Below are positions 45,620 to 54,942 of a stretch of 64,000 bases of DNA, piece after piece. Within the stretch, counting starts at the first letter, position 1, and each line of letters starts with the position of its first letter. Position numbers and translations under genes: made by a program. This DNA comes from Macrocystis pyrifera (Eukaryota; Sar; Phaeophyceae; Laminariales; Laminariaceae): NCBI GenBank assembly GCA_031763025.1, contig JASSKH010000014.1, positions 13,942,022 through 14,006,021 on the forward strand, given 5' to 3'. Below the pieces are notes generated by a model that made no database searches, had not been told where the DNA came from, and saw nothing but the letters and a program-made list of their open reading frames with translations.

Positions 45620-46825
45620 TTAGGACCAACGAAGTTGTGAGCAAATTACGTATGGTCCTCTCCACGGCAACAACAGCTTTGGGTTTGGGCCATCCGAATC
45701 CTGATATGGTCTATATACTGGAACTTGTTGGTCAGGATGAAACACGGGGTACGGCGGTAACTTTTCGTTCCTGGCCGTTTGTTTCGCTGTACGTTCCGAC
45801 AAGTTTCGGCGCGCTGGTTCGAAGGCAATTTGTAAATTGTCCGGTGTTTGTTGTGTCAATTCCTCGGTATCTGCTGTGCTTCCTTCGTAACGGATGCCAA
45901 GGGTAACGTCTACCGGTAATCGTGCTGGTCTACCGAACATCAGGAAGAAAGGTGTTTCCTGTACCGTAGTACTAAATGACGAATTGTGGGCCAATTGTAT
46001 TAACGGTAGGAGTGGCGCCCAGTTGTCGCGCTCGATGGAGCTGTGCATGCTGAGCATGGCGTGCATTGTTGAATGCACAGGTTCTGAAACGGAATTTTCC
46101 TGCGGACGATATGGCGTTGTGCGGGTTTTCTTATATCCGAGTATGCTCTGCAACTGGTGAATCACTTTGTTTTCGAATTCGGGACCTTGATCTGAATGAA
46201 GGATCTCGGGTGGTCCGAAGATACCTATGATGCGATCAATGACTGCTTGTGCGACCACGCGAGCAGACTTATTTGGTATTGGTGTTAGAATTGCAAACCT
46301 TGTTATTAATAGGTGGTCCATCATTTTGAGCACGTATTTGTATTTCACACCGGCGGCTGAAACAGATTCTGCCTTATATCCGACTAAGTCGACGGAGATC
46401 GTTTCAAACGGCCTTTTAACCCTTTTAGTACCGCAGTCCCGTTTTGGGGACAAATCACTTGGAAATAGACTGGTTTGTCCCCAAAATGGGACTGCAGTTC
46501 TAAAGGGGTTAACGGGTATGTGTCCCGCGGGTAGCTTTGGTCGGTTGTGTGCCGTCTTCCGGCGTTGACATGCTTGGCAGTTTTGGCACCAGTCACATAC
46601 GTCACGATGTATTGTCGGCCACCAGTACTTCTGGCGAATTTTTTCGTACGTTGGTCGGAATGCAAGGTGGCCCCCGGACAAAGCGTGGCCGTGGTATGCG
46701 TGCAGAACCAGTCCTGTTAGGGCTTTGGGTAACACTAACTGATCACGAAACGTGATTCTCTTCCTGAGGTGGCCCGGCAAATACGACTTATACAGCAACC
46801 CGTCTTGTACTGAATAGTATGACAT
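45620..46825 (-). CDS. Chromovirus 2 integrase
   Basis: 401 codons. Zinc finger LHAYHGHALSGGH and CQNCQAC; catalytic core VDLVGYK (Asp), LHSDQGPEFEN (Asp), YRPQENSVSEPVHSTM (Glu); then the GPY/F module (LLPWRGPYVICSQL). It would insert element cDNA into chromosomes. An 89-bp palindromic element adds 31 codons between the zinc finger and the core without breaking the frame. Confidence 0.9.
   Translation of the reverse strand: MSYYSVQDGLLYKSYLPGHLRKRITFRDQLVLPKALTGLVLHAYHGHALSGGHLAFRPTYEKIRQKYWWPTIHRDVCDWCQNCQACQRRKTAHNRPKLPAGHIPVNPFRTAVPFWGQTSLFPSDLSPKRDCGTKRVKRPFETISVDLVGYKAESVSAAGVKYKYVLKMMDHLLITRFAILTPIPNKSARVVAQAVIDRIIGIFGPPEILHSDQGPEFENKVIHQLQSILGYKKTRTTPYRPQENSVSEPVHSTMHAMLSMHSSIERDNWAPLLPLIQLAHNSSFSTTVQETPFFLMFGRPARLPVDVTLGIRYEGSTADTEELTQQTPDNLQIAFEPARRNLSERTAKQTARNEKLPPYPVFHPDQQVPVYRPYQDSDGPNPKLLLPWRGPYVICSQLRWS
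46416..46512. mobile_element. 89-bp palindromic piggyBac-like MITE, TTAA duplication
   Basis: TTAA at 46416-46419 and 46509-46512. Ends CCCTTTTAGTACCGCAGTCC and, inverted, CCCCTTTAGAACTGCAGTCC. Arms of about 38 bp include TTTTGGGGACAAA, with a loop of about 15 bp. TTAA targets and CCC(T/C)TT ends are piggyBac features. Chromovirus 1 lacks the insertion. Confidence 0.85.
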
Positions 46826-47222
46826 GGTTGTTTTTGTTCCTGTGTCGGAAGTGGTGCGTTGTCATCCACTATATATTGAATATACGGGGCGTATTCAGCG
46901 GCTTGCTTTTCACGTAATTTTTCGTGGTCTACCGATTCGAACACGTTAGTAGCACTAATATACACTGATTTTAAGTGAAAAAGTTCGCGATCGCTTCGGA
47001 CCGGTTGAACGTCACTACAAGTTTATCTGTTGACGCTTCATATGGTCTGGGAGGTATCGCCGTTTGTAGTGCGGGGTCATCTGGAACATTTCTACAAATG
47101 GGTGCTAGTTTGAATTCTGCCATATCTTGATGTTGTTCAAAAGCAAATAACCGCGACAGCGTGTCTGGTACGACGTGTAATCTCCCAGGTTCATGTTTCA
47201 CGGTAAAATCGTATGATTGTAA
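46826..47222 (-). pseudogene. Chromovirus 2 RNase H-integrase linker, frameshifted
   Basis: Frames 46965-46735 and 47201-46971 align in turn with chromovirus 1 (FESVDHEKLREKQAAEYAPY; KHEPGRLHVVPDTLSRLFAF). A 1-base shift separates them. Confidence 0.75.
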
Positions 47223-47510
47223 TTTTTTTTTTTTTTTTTATCATCACTTTTACTTTCCAGCCTAACTCGTAGGAGATTTTACCCTCAGCGGTCTTCTGGA
47301 CCAGCCGTGGTCACAGGTGTCGTCCCTTCCCCCCGGTACGTGCCTTTCTTTTTTGTCGCGCATAGGGTTCAGCATTCCCACTGCTCGTCGATTTTTATCG
47401 AATGTAGCTAAATCACGCTCTCGCGCTTTCCGCTAATCAATTTTTTTTATGCAAGAAAAAGTCCCTTCGAGCATGCCCTCGGTAAGACTTGAACCCACGA
47501 AATTGATCGT
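47223..47510 (-). mobile_element. SINE copy 2, inserted in chromovirus 2 pol, 5'-truncated
   Basis: Minus orientation: head cut at GATCAATTTCGTGGGTTCAA, full body, A-tail (T-run at 47223-47239). GTAAT on both sides is the likely target duplication. The uninterrupted site GATTGTAATGC is seen in chromovirus 1. Confidence 0.88.
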
Positions 47511-47683
47511 AATGCTATTGCCCAGCGACACAACATGTTGCTAGTGTCCTGCATTTTGTAGAGGTATCGCAACGCTGCATGATCAGTCACACACTCAAAG
47601 TGTTTCCCCCACAAGTAGGGTCTCCAGTGCTGTACTGCCAGTACGACTGCGTAACATTCTTTTAGTGTAGCCGAATAGTGTCG
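47511..47683 (-). pseudogene. Chromovirus 2 RNase H fragment between two SINEs
   Basis: Encodes RHYSATLKECYAVVLAVQHW, then LWGKHFECVTDHAALRYLYK, containing the catalytic Glu and third Asp of RNase H. It is cut on both sides by SINEs. Confidence 0.85.
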
Positions 47684-48030
47684 TTTTTTTTGTTTTTTTT
47701 GTTTTTTTTTTTTATCCATCACTTTTACTTCCCAGCCCACTCGTAGGAGGTTTTACCCTCGACGATCTTCTGGACAAGCCGTGGTCACAGATGTCGTCCC
47801 TTCTCCCCCCCCCCGGTACGTGCCTTTATTTTTTTGTCGCGCATAGGGTTCAGCATTCCCACTGCTCGTCGATTTTCATCGAATGTAGCCAACTCACGCT
47901 TTCGCGCTTTCCGCTTATCATTTTTTTTTATGCAAGAAAAAGTCCCTATGAGCATGCGCTCGGTGGGACTTGAACCCACGAAATTGATCTTGACAGGCAC
48001 GCGGACCACCTACCAAGCCACCCAGGATGG
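47684..48030 (-). mobile_element. SINE copy 3, full-length, inserted in chromovirus 2 pol
   Basis: Minus strand: GGGTGGCTTGGTAGGTGG, box B GGGTTCAAGTCCC, body GGGAATGCTGAACCC, tail of A-runs split by C. About 330 bp; the best full-length reference for the family here. Confidence 0.9.
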
Positions 48031-48905
48031 CTATGGTTAAACCGTTGGCTGAAATATGCGATAATTGAGAGGTCGTCACCGTTTTGTTGAGCCAGGAATG
48101 CTCCTGCTCCTGCCTCACTAGCATCGACATGAATTATAAATTTCTTGGAAAAGTCCGGAAAGTGCAGTACAGGGGATTCAGTGAGTAGTTGTTCAACTGG
48201 CGCAAAAGCTCTGTCGTGCTCGGGATTCCAACGTTTAGCAATTTCTTTTATTGCGTCCTTTTTGGTAAGATCAACCAAGGGTGCTACTATTACAGCCAGA
48301 CTACTATTGCAGCCAGGTTTGGGATGACTTTTATCACAAAGTTAACCATGCCAAGTACTGATCGTAGTTCCTTTATATTTCTAGGCGTTGGGAAATCAAC
48401 TATAGCTTTTATTCGGTCTTCACCTACTCGGATTCCATTAGCAGACAAGATGTGACCCAAGTATTTCACTTCTTTCTTTAGGTCCAAACTACATTTTTGT
48501 CGGTTTGAGGGTTAGACCTGCTACTTGCAGAGCTTTGAACATGTCCTCTATTAGTGTCAGGTGGCTTTCCCAAGTGGAACAACAACAGATGCAGTCGTCC
48601 ATATAGACGAGAAGACCACTTTTGGGACCAAAGTGTGCAAATGCTAATGACATCATTCGTGCGAAGAGAAAAGGTGCATTGGCAATGCCAAAAGGGAGTC
48701 TTTTGAAGACCCATTTACCATTCTGCGTCACGAAAGCGGTTTTGTCTTGATCAGCTTCTGCTACCGGAATTTGGTGGTAAGCATTTTGCACGTCGTAGAC
48801 CGTAATAAACTTGGCGCCAGCTACCGTATCTATGTGTGCATTCATGTCAGGCATAGGCCACGACTTACGCACGAGATTTTTGTTGATGGTAAATCGATAG
48901 TCCAC
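48031..48905 (-). pseudogene. Chromovirus 2 RT and start of RNase H, frameshifted
   Basis: 48905-48489: VRKSWPMPDMNAHIDTVAGA, YDVQNAYHQIPV, FKRLPFGIANAPFLF, VYMDDCIC, so RT motifs including YMDD are intact. 48487-48290 continues KEVKYLGHILSANGI, then RSVLGMVNF, in another frame. 48278-48031 continues to HVDASEAGAGAFLAQQNGDD. A small duplication (CAGCCAGACTACTATTGCAG) at 48.29-48.31 kb causes one break. Confidence 0.88.
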
Positions 48906-49658
48906 GCAGAACCGAGGAGTTCCGTCAGGTTTTGCAACTATGGTTACGCTTGACCCCCATGGACTCGGGCGTTGTTCAATAATTCCGTCTCATTCCATCT
49001 GTTTGACACATTTGTCGATTACTTGTTGTACACGTGGGTTTGTGCGATACGCTGATCGATCGACAGGTTGTGTTCCTGGTTGTAAGGGGAAGTTAGCCTC
49101 CGCGATTGTACACCTGCCTAGTTCTTGTGGCGACAGGGAAAAAATACCGACCGATGTTTCGTGCACATCTCCAGCACTTGTGAACATTGATCTGCGGAAA
49201 AGGTGGTGTTTTTAAACGAGTCTTTCAATGCGGTGCGATATTCTTCGCGAGCACAGCAGTCTGATTTGGCGCTACCTTTTTTTATGGTTCATACATTCTG
49301 GACCAAGACTGATTTTACTGGCGAGATATAACCTAAAATCATTTTTCGTTTCAGGTGGACGTGTCTGTCTGACGGGCTTGCGATTTGAACCGTGGCGGTT
49401 TTATTGACGGATGACCATTGGCATACCGTGCGCGCTACTACGATTCTGTGGAAAGCGTCGGGTACGTCCGTTGATTGCGCGTCATCGCATGTCACGATGA
49501 GCGGTTCGATTAGCGCAGCCGTTGTTTCATCTGGTGCGCTTGCTGTTTCTACTTCGACTGCCATTTCGTGTTGTGGAGGTCTACAGCATTTTTTACTCAG
49601 AAAAACAGGCACCGGGTTATTTTCTCCAGTCAGTCGTACCACTGAGCATTGTGTTGCG
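48906..49658 (-). pseudogene. Chromovirus 2 protease-RT linker, frameshifted
   Basis: FSLSPQELGRCTIAEANFPL at 49187-48990 and CQWSSVNKTATVQIASPSDR at 49762-49289 align with the same region of chromovirus 1 but lie in different frames. Confidence 0.7.
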
Positions 49659-50219
49659 TCAGTGTCTTCTTGACAGGGGCGAACATAGCGATGCGTTGGT
49701 TTTATTTTTATCTGAGACGTTTTGAAAGATATTTCTTCCGTGCCAATCAAACACGGCACCAAAGGCTCCCATGATGCTATTGTCGAGCAACACTTTATCT
49801 GGGCCTAAGGAAGGCAACACGACGGCCTCTACAGGCGAGGTAATGTCTCCTAGCGTGAGGTGGAAGCGGATATATCCTATTATCTTAAGCGGAGATCCAT
49901 CGGCGCTATTCAAATTGATCGCGCCGGGTGGGATCTGACGAATTTCAGATTCGTCCAAAGTTGGGTGAGCACGCACAAATTTTTCAGCAATGCATGGAAT
50001 ATCATAGGCTGTGTCGACCGTTACGTCATCCACAAGCCGCTGAGTTACTCTGGCTGGAACGCATACACGTTTTGACGAGGCATTCAGAGCAGAAGGGTAT
50101 TTTGGATACCCACTTAAAAATGATGCATGGAAAGCAGCAAACTGACTCTCATTCCGAGCCTTGGTCGCACCTGTCGACCGTTGTTTCATATTATGTTCGG
50201 ACACCATGGACACGTGCAA
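49659..50219 (-). CDS. Chromovirus 2 aspartic protease region
   Basis: 186 codons: FLSGYPKYPSALNASSKRV, VTVDTAYDIPCIAEKF (DTA core as in chromovirus 1), GDITSPVEAVVLPSLGPDKV, then LLDNSIMGAFGAVFDW. It would mature the polyprotein. A frameshift follows near 49.7 kb. Confidence 0.72.
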   Translation of the reverse strand: MHVSMVSEHNMKQRSTGATKARNESQFAAFHASFLSGYPKYPSALNASSKRVCVPARVTQRLVDDVTVDTAYDIPCIAEKFVRAHPTLDESEIRQIPPGAINLNSADGSPLKIIGYIRFHLTLGDITSPVEAVVLPSLGPDKVLLDNSIMGAFGAVFDWHGRNIFQNVSDKNKTNASLCSPLSRRH

Positions 50220-50639
50220 GGCTTGTGGCGCTACAGGGGAAAAAATGCATTAATTCAGCTTCTATCTTTCCTTACATAGCTAGCCACTTTCTTCTTACTG
50301 TCGCAGAAATCGTGCGTTTATGACGCCTAGTACTTCCTTGAGCTCTGCCCTGGTTTTCTAACGTTGCTCTTGCTGTGGTGGTCTGCTGAGCTACCTGGGG
50401 TTCTATATCTAGTACTCCTAAGTCTGCTCTAGCTTGTCTCGAATTATCTGCTTTCTCATGGTTGCTCATCGCCAGAGGTTCGGCAGTCGTCGTACGACTC
50501 CGTTTTTTTTTCCCTCGTACCAAATCGGACTACTTGCATAGCTACGGCTGCAGATCCGTCGATACTGTCTGATGACAATTCTACGATTCCCGTTACATAA
50601 CCCTTTGGTTGACAACCACTACCAGGTTAGGGGGCCCCG
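50220..50639 (-). other. Gag-protease junction, no clear frame
   Basis: About 0.4 kb with only a short basic frame (50523-50272). The gag and protease frames are not continuous across it. Confidence 0.4.
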
Positions 50640-51600
50640 TCATCCGTCAGACTTTTCCACCTTCATCCCCCTGTTCTTGTCCGACTCCTCGTATTGGCAG
50701 TCGGGGCGTGAATGCGATGAGGGCTGGTGGCAACCGATGTAGGTGCATGGGTTGTCGACCGCCCGGCGGTCTGGGGTTTTGGTGGCGGTAGAAGGCGCCT
50801 TGCGTTTTGAGCCACTTTTATCGCCCCCGCGACTATAGGAGCGGTCGCGACGTGCCGAGTTTTCGGCCCCGTCCCGACCAGTCGTCCTGTCCTCGCGGTT
50901 GTTGCCAGCGAGGCCCCGCGAGTATTGCAGCGCTGATACTTGCTTCTTTATTGCCTCCACTTCGGACACAGTGCCCGCCAGGGTGGTCTGCAACTGGGGG
51001 GGTTGGTTCCGGCCGCCGTGTATAGCAGAGGTAGTGGACTGGTGTTCAGTCGTGTTGCCGTGTATTGCGTTTCTTTCATGTTTTTTCGCGCGTGTTCGAG
51101 ATGCTTGAAATGATGGTGCCGCGTCTTCGCGTATCATTTCGATGCGAAGGTGGGGGGGAAGACCATTTTCAAACGATGCAATCATGGATTTGTGCCATGC
51201 GTGCTCATATGCTGTCGTGTTCGTCGGGGCGGTGCGTTGAGCTTCAGCGAGCATGTGCGCGTATGTTTGCGTTACACGCAAGCTGAATGTGTCAACTGAT
51301 TCGCCTTCAACCCACTTTAGCGACGCAATTGTACGCGCTAATAGTGAGATGCGGTTTGCCGGCGAAAAAAGGTTGATGAATGCCGTCACCCATTCGTTCC
51401 ATGTAGTAGGAGATCGAATTGTGTGTCCGCGTTTGGTGACCTGAGGGTTGCAAGTTGTCCCTTTGTTCTCCACTTTAGTGTCTCTGAAAGTAGGTGCTGT
51501 AGGCTACTTGCTGCAGTTTTCTTCACCAAGAGAGGTAGGTGTCTGATTGCTCGTCGATCGATCACCTTCTGGTGATCCATCTAGAGAGTGTAAGCGTACT
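50640..51600 (-). CDS. Chromovirus 2 gag
   Basis: Frame 51473-50640 (277 codons) aligns with chromovirus 1 gag: TTWNEWVTAFINLFSPANRI, then AHMLAEAQRTAPTN, FENGLPPHLRIEMIRED; basic linker; CTYIGCHQPSSHSRPDC with the same CX4CX5HX4C spacing. The preceding part (51580-51386, SLQHLLSETLKWRTKGQL) is frameshifted. Confidence 0.8.
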
Positions 51601-52263
51601 CGGGATCGGAAATCTTGCATAATCTCTGGTATGTCTTCGCTTGGACCACCAGTGAGTTGGAGAGAGGCTGGCACTGTTACAGCGGTTCGGTGCAACAGGG
51701 CATTGCTAAGGTAGCCGTCGAGAGGCCCGATAGACAATGGATTGATGCCGAACGAGGAGGGTGGCCGTGAAGAGGATTGCCAGGGAGGCTGACATGCGGA
51801 GGAAAGACAGGATCCATGCCGAGCTGTCAGTCGACCTAAAAAAAGGGGACGATGATGAGAAATGCCCAGGGAAACACGCCTCCAGGAAGTCAAACCTCGG
51901 ACGGAAAGGAGTGCGGATGTACACACAAGTTTTTCCCTGGCCAAGAGCAGTCCAACTACTCTGAGACCCACCTTACAACCTCAACACCTGGCCTGTCGAG
52001 AAACGGAGACGAGCACAGATGCTGGCATGGACCAGCAGTGTTACAACCAGCATGTGGGAGCCAACATTGCCACAGGTCAGACCAGTGCAGTAGAGTTGTG
52101 GGTTGTGGCGCGAGCAGGCGCAGAATGGGCCCACGAAGGCCGCGAGGGTAAGTGGGACGGAGCACCACCATGGGTGGTATCGAGCTGCATGGGTTGGTAT
52201 CGAGCTGCCTCCTTGCTGGCAAGTAAACACCCCTGCGCAGAGTACGCTTTTTGTATCAGCACA
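51601..52263 (-). pseudogene. Chromovirus 2 N-terminal gag remnants
   Basis: 51971-51504 includes LTGGPSEDIPEIMQDFRSRV, then RLHSLDGSPEGDRS, just up to the gag core. The rest to 52.26 kb is scrambled by stops. Chromovirus 1 has no equivalent in its short leader. Confidence 0.45.
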
Positions 52264-53000
52264 TCAGATGCTTTCATCGAAAAATGTCGCTTTAGTCAGT
52301 CGTGGCGCAAACGGGTTACTCGTAGTAAAACCCAGGTTAGTCACCGTGCCTGTGCTATTCGTAATAGCGGGGGTCACAGTTGAGCTACTCGTAATAGTGG
52401 GGGTCAAAGTTGCGCTATTCGTAATAGCAGGGGTCACAGCAATTGGGCTACTCGTAATAGTGGGGGTCACAGTTGCGCTATTCGTAATAGCAGGGGTCAC
52501 AGCAATTGGGCTACTCGTAGTAGTCTGGGTCGCAGCAATGTGGCTACACGTAGTAGTTGGGTTGCTTGCGGGCGGAGCTGGGAATGCCTTGTTGGCGGTG
52601 CTGGGGTTAGTCTCGAGTGATTCTGGGGACAGCGGTTCCAACGTCATGTCTGAGAAAAACGCGCGCGGTTTCACCTTTGCATAACCCGCTGGAATTCCCC
52701 CAAACCGTCCCATCGCCAAGTTGATGACCCATTGCTGGGGTGACGTTCCGGCCAGTGCATGCTCTTGAAGCACCTCTGCTCCTTCTATCCCTGTCGAGCT
52801 AGTGCTTGTGCTTCGCCCAGTGGTCTGGGGTGTCTCGTTGACTTCCCCCTCTTCTTCCTCCTCGTTTCCGAGGTCGTCGTCCTCACCGTTAACCGACGTC
52901 GATTCGCCATCGGGGAATTGTTCTTCCTCCGCGATCGTGGCGAATCTGTTGGACGAAGTAGACTGGTTCGGGCGCGCAGCTGGGGTGCGGGTGGCTGGGG
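52264..53000 (-). CDS. Chromovirus 2 extra 5' open frame, acidic then Thr-rich repeats
   Basis: The minus frame from about 53.0 kb reads NQSTSSNRFATIAEEEQFPD, a Glu/Asp-rich stretch, TSTSSTGIEGAEVLQEHALA, SPQQWVINLAMGRFGGIPAG, then a 21-residue repeat containing TPAITNSATVTPTITSS, ending in a stop at 52264. The first in-frame ATG is unclear. It has no counterpart in chromovirus 1. It may be an accessory Gag N-terminus or captured host sequence. Confidence 0.45.
52365..52550. repeat. Coding minisatellite, 63-bp units
   Basis: About three units of CTACTCGTAATAGTGGGGGT, CACAGTTGCGCTATTCGTAA, TAGCAGGGGTCACAGCAATT. The unit length keeps the frame open. Confidence 0.8.
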
Positions 53001-53191
53001 TTTCCGTCCCCTACGTCGGAGCCGGGGTGCTCGAGGTCCGGGTGGGGAGCGGGGTGCTGGGCGAGGCGAAGCCGGAAGGCGCTCCCTGGTAGAGCGTTGC
53101 TGTTTTACGGCCCGCCGAAGCTACCGCTGCGGCGTACGATTTGCTGCCATTTTTCTTTCCCATTTCCCTTTCTTTGTTTTTGTTTTATCAG

Positions 53192-53213
53192 AGTTCAGTA
53201 CTCGTCGACGCCA
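53192..53213 (-). other. Chromovirus 2 primer binding site
   Basis: The minus strand reads TGGCGTCGACGAGTACTGAA three bases inside the 5' LTR. The tRNA species is not identified and differs from chromovirus 1. Confidence 0.5.
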
Positions 53214-53216
53214 ATA

Positions 53217-53561
53217 TGGAGGGTGGCTCCGTTGCCGGTGTCGGCCTTGTGTTCGTCTTTGACGGGGTTGGCCGAGGCCTTGACGTGCACGTTCTCTTTC
53301 GTGATATGTGGCAAGGAGGTGCCTCCACAAGCCTCCCTCGCGTCTCGCAAGGAGAGAACTTACAGAAATTGTGAGAGTGCGGGTCCTTTCGTGAAGGACT
53401 CTTTTCTCCCTGGCGCGTTCGGACTTCATGGCCCGAACGTCAACCATTATGAAGGTCCATCAGTGATGGCGGATCTCATAGGCCGGACGTTGGTTAACGT
53501 ATCTTCATGGTTGGCACTTGTGATCGGAGATTGACGGTATCTACGTACCCTGTCCTCGACA
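53217..53561 (-). repeat. Chromovirus 2 5' LTR
   Basis: TGGAGGGTGGCTCCGTTGCC to CCTGTCCTCGACA, colinear with 42999-43340. Confidence 0.92.
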
Positions 53562-53625
53562 TATATAATGAATGGTAACAATGTTATTTATTAACAGCAA
53601 TGGCCATGACAGTGATGTTACGTTT

Positions 53626-54007
53626 GTTACGTTTTTTTTCGCTGACGCCTAACATGAACATAAAACGTTAAGTGTTACGTTATCCGAGGTGTGCAAACTT
53701 CACAACAGCGGGAAGGCGGGGGGAGAACCTGCTCTATGACCGACCCCGGATCTAGGTTAAAAGACAGAGAGAGGCTTGAAAGGGTTGAAACATTGAGGAA
53801 GAAGACCGTGTACCCCTGCTGCATGTATTAATAGTACTCTTCATGGGTATACACACATACCAGGTACACATACTATACCTGGTACGTAAATTTGCTGAAC
53901 TCGGGGAGACGAAATAAAGAAAGCAGAGTACCCGAGAATCACACAACAACAGTCTAATAAAATAATACCAGGTATCATATTAATAATACATACCAGGTAT
54001 ATATGAT
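53626..54007 (+). repeat. Segmental duplication S, right copy
   Basis: Repeats 42624-42993, including the right end of the GTTAC-rich element and its CAAACTTC flank. Chromovirus 2 lies between the two copies. Confidence 0.85.
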
Positions 54008-54025
54008 GAATAACAACGTTATATA

Positions 54026-54205
54026 TTAATAGCAATAGCCATGAGAGTGATGACGCTTGCTGCCACGTACATACGAAAAAAAAAATCCGGTGTTGGCCAG
54101 GCAGTTTGCGACCGCCGAACTTGTATCTCTCTAGGATTGAAGAATCGGCACGGACACTGGTTGTGCTGGATGTCGACGGTTAGAAAGAACGGTTTAATGT
54201 GAAGA

Positions 54206-54246
<41 letters not shown>

Positions 54247-54408
54247 GTGCGATAAAGAATATATATATGTTTAGCTCGTTGGAGAATTTCAGTAATGGTA
54301 CGCGAAAATGATTATGTGACGACAACAGCATCACACCGAGATGTCGGAGGAAGCAGCATCACGCATGTGACAGGCGACGACACGCACGACCGAAATTCGT
54401 ATAGAATA
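54026..54408 (+). repeat. Tandem unit U1, interrupted by a LINE fragment
   Basis: From TTAATAGCAATAGCCATGAG to GAAATTCGTATAGAATA. About 240 bp after removal of the LINE fragment at 54106-54244. Its site CATCACGCATGTGACA is uninterrupted. Confidence 0.85.
54106..54244 (+). mobile_element. LINE copy 3, 3'-end fragment with (AAC)n tail
   Basis: TTGCGACCGCCGAACTTGTA, then GAAGAATCGGCACGGACACT, GGTTTAATGTGAAGAAAACA, and about 13 AAC units. CAGT at 54102-54105 and 54245-54248 is the target duplication. U2 shows the empty site GGCCAGGCAGTGCGATAAAG. Confidence 0.88.
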
Positions 54409-54942
54409 TTAATAGCAATGGCCATGAGACAGAGTTGTGACGCTTGGCTTGTTGTCACGTACGTACGAAAACAAAATCTCCGGTGTTGGCCAGGCAGTGC
54501 GATAAAGAATATATATGTTTGGCTCGTTGGAGAATTTCGGTAATGGTACGCGAAAATGATTCTGTGACGACAACAGCATCACACCGAGATGTCGGAGGAA
54601 TCAGCATCACGCATCCCCCCCCCCCCCCGTTTTTCTCCGGCCTGCCCCGTCCTTGGGGTGGGCCGAGGAAGTCCGCAAGGATCTGCAACGGTCTAGCGAC
54701 AGTCACACGAACATCGAGCTTCTGGCTGAGTAGAGAGGGTACCTTGCGCGGTCCGGCTGGTGGCCTGGTCGCTTTAAGGACCGCGTGGGGTGGTGGTGAT
54801 GTTTTTTCTTCTTAACTCCGACGCCAAGGAGTTCATCCCTCTGGCGGGACGGGTACATCACCACAGCAGAGAGCGCTACACGGGCAGTCGGGGGAGTGGA
54901 GAGGCTGGCCACAGCGTGGGTATGCATGCACGACAGGAATGA

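Larger units (their letters stand above)
42994..53566 (-). mobile_element. Ty3/gypsy chromovirus 2 with LTRs and TATAT target duplication
   Basis: LTRs 42999-43340 (3') and 53217-53561 (5'). TATAT at 42994-42998 and 53562-53566. About 14 LTR differences by eye (roughly 4 percent). Same gene order and protein family as chromovirus 1, but 10.6 kb long because of an extended 5' coding region, a duplicated 3' block, two SINEs and a TTAA element. RT keeps YMDD and the integrase keeps its acidic triad, yet many frameshifts break pol. Confidence 0.92.

Noticed and set aside
47791..48040. Open frames on both strands in SINE copy 3
   Set aside because: The same frames recur in every SINE copy and come from its body sequence.
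51761..52151. Basic plus-strand frames over chromovirus 2 gag remnants
   Set aside because: Antisense to the element with no motif; the minus strand shows gag homology.
54295..54815. Plus-strand frames across the U1/U2 junction
   Set aside because: They cross a tandem duplication and the LINE 5' end and repeat the same peptide; no gene.
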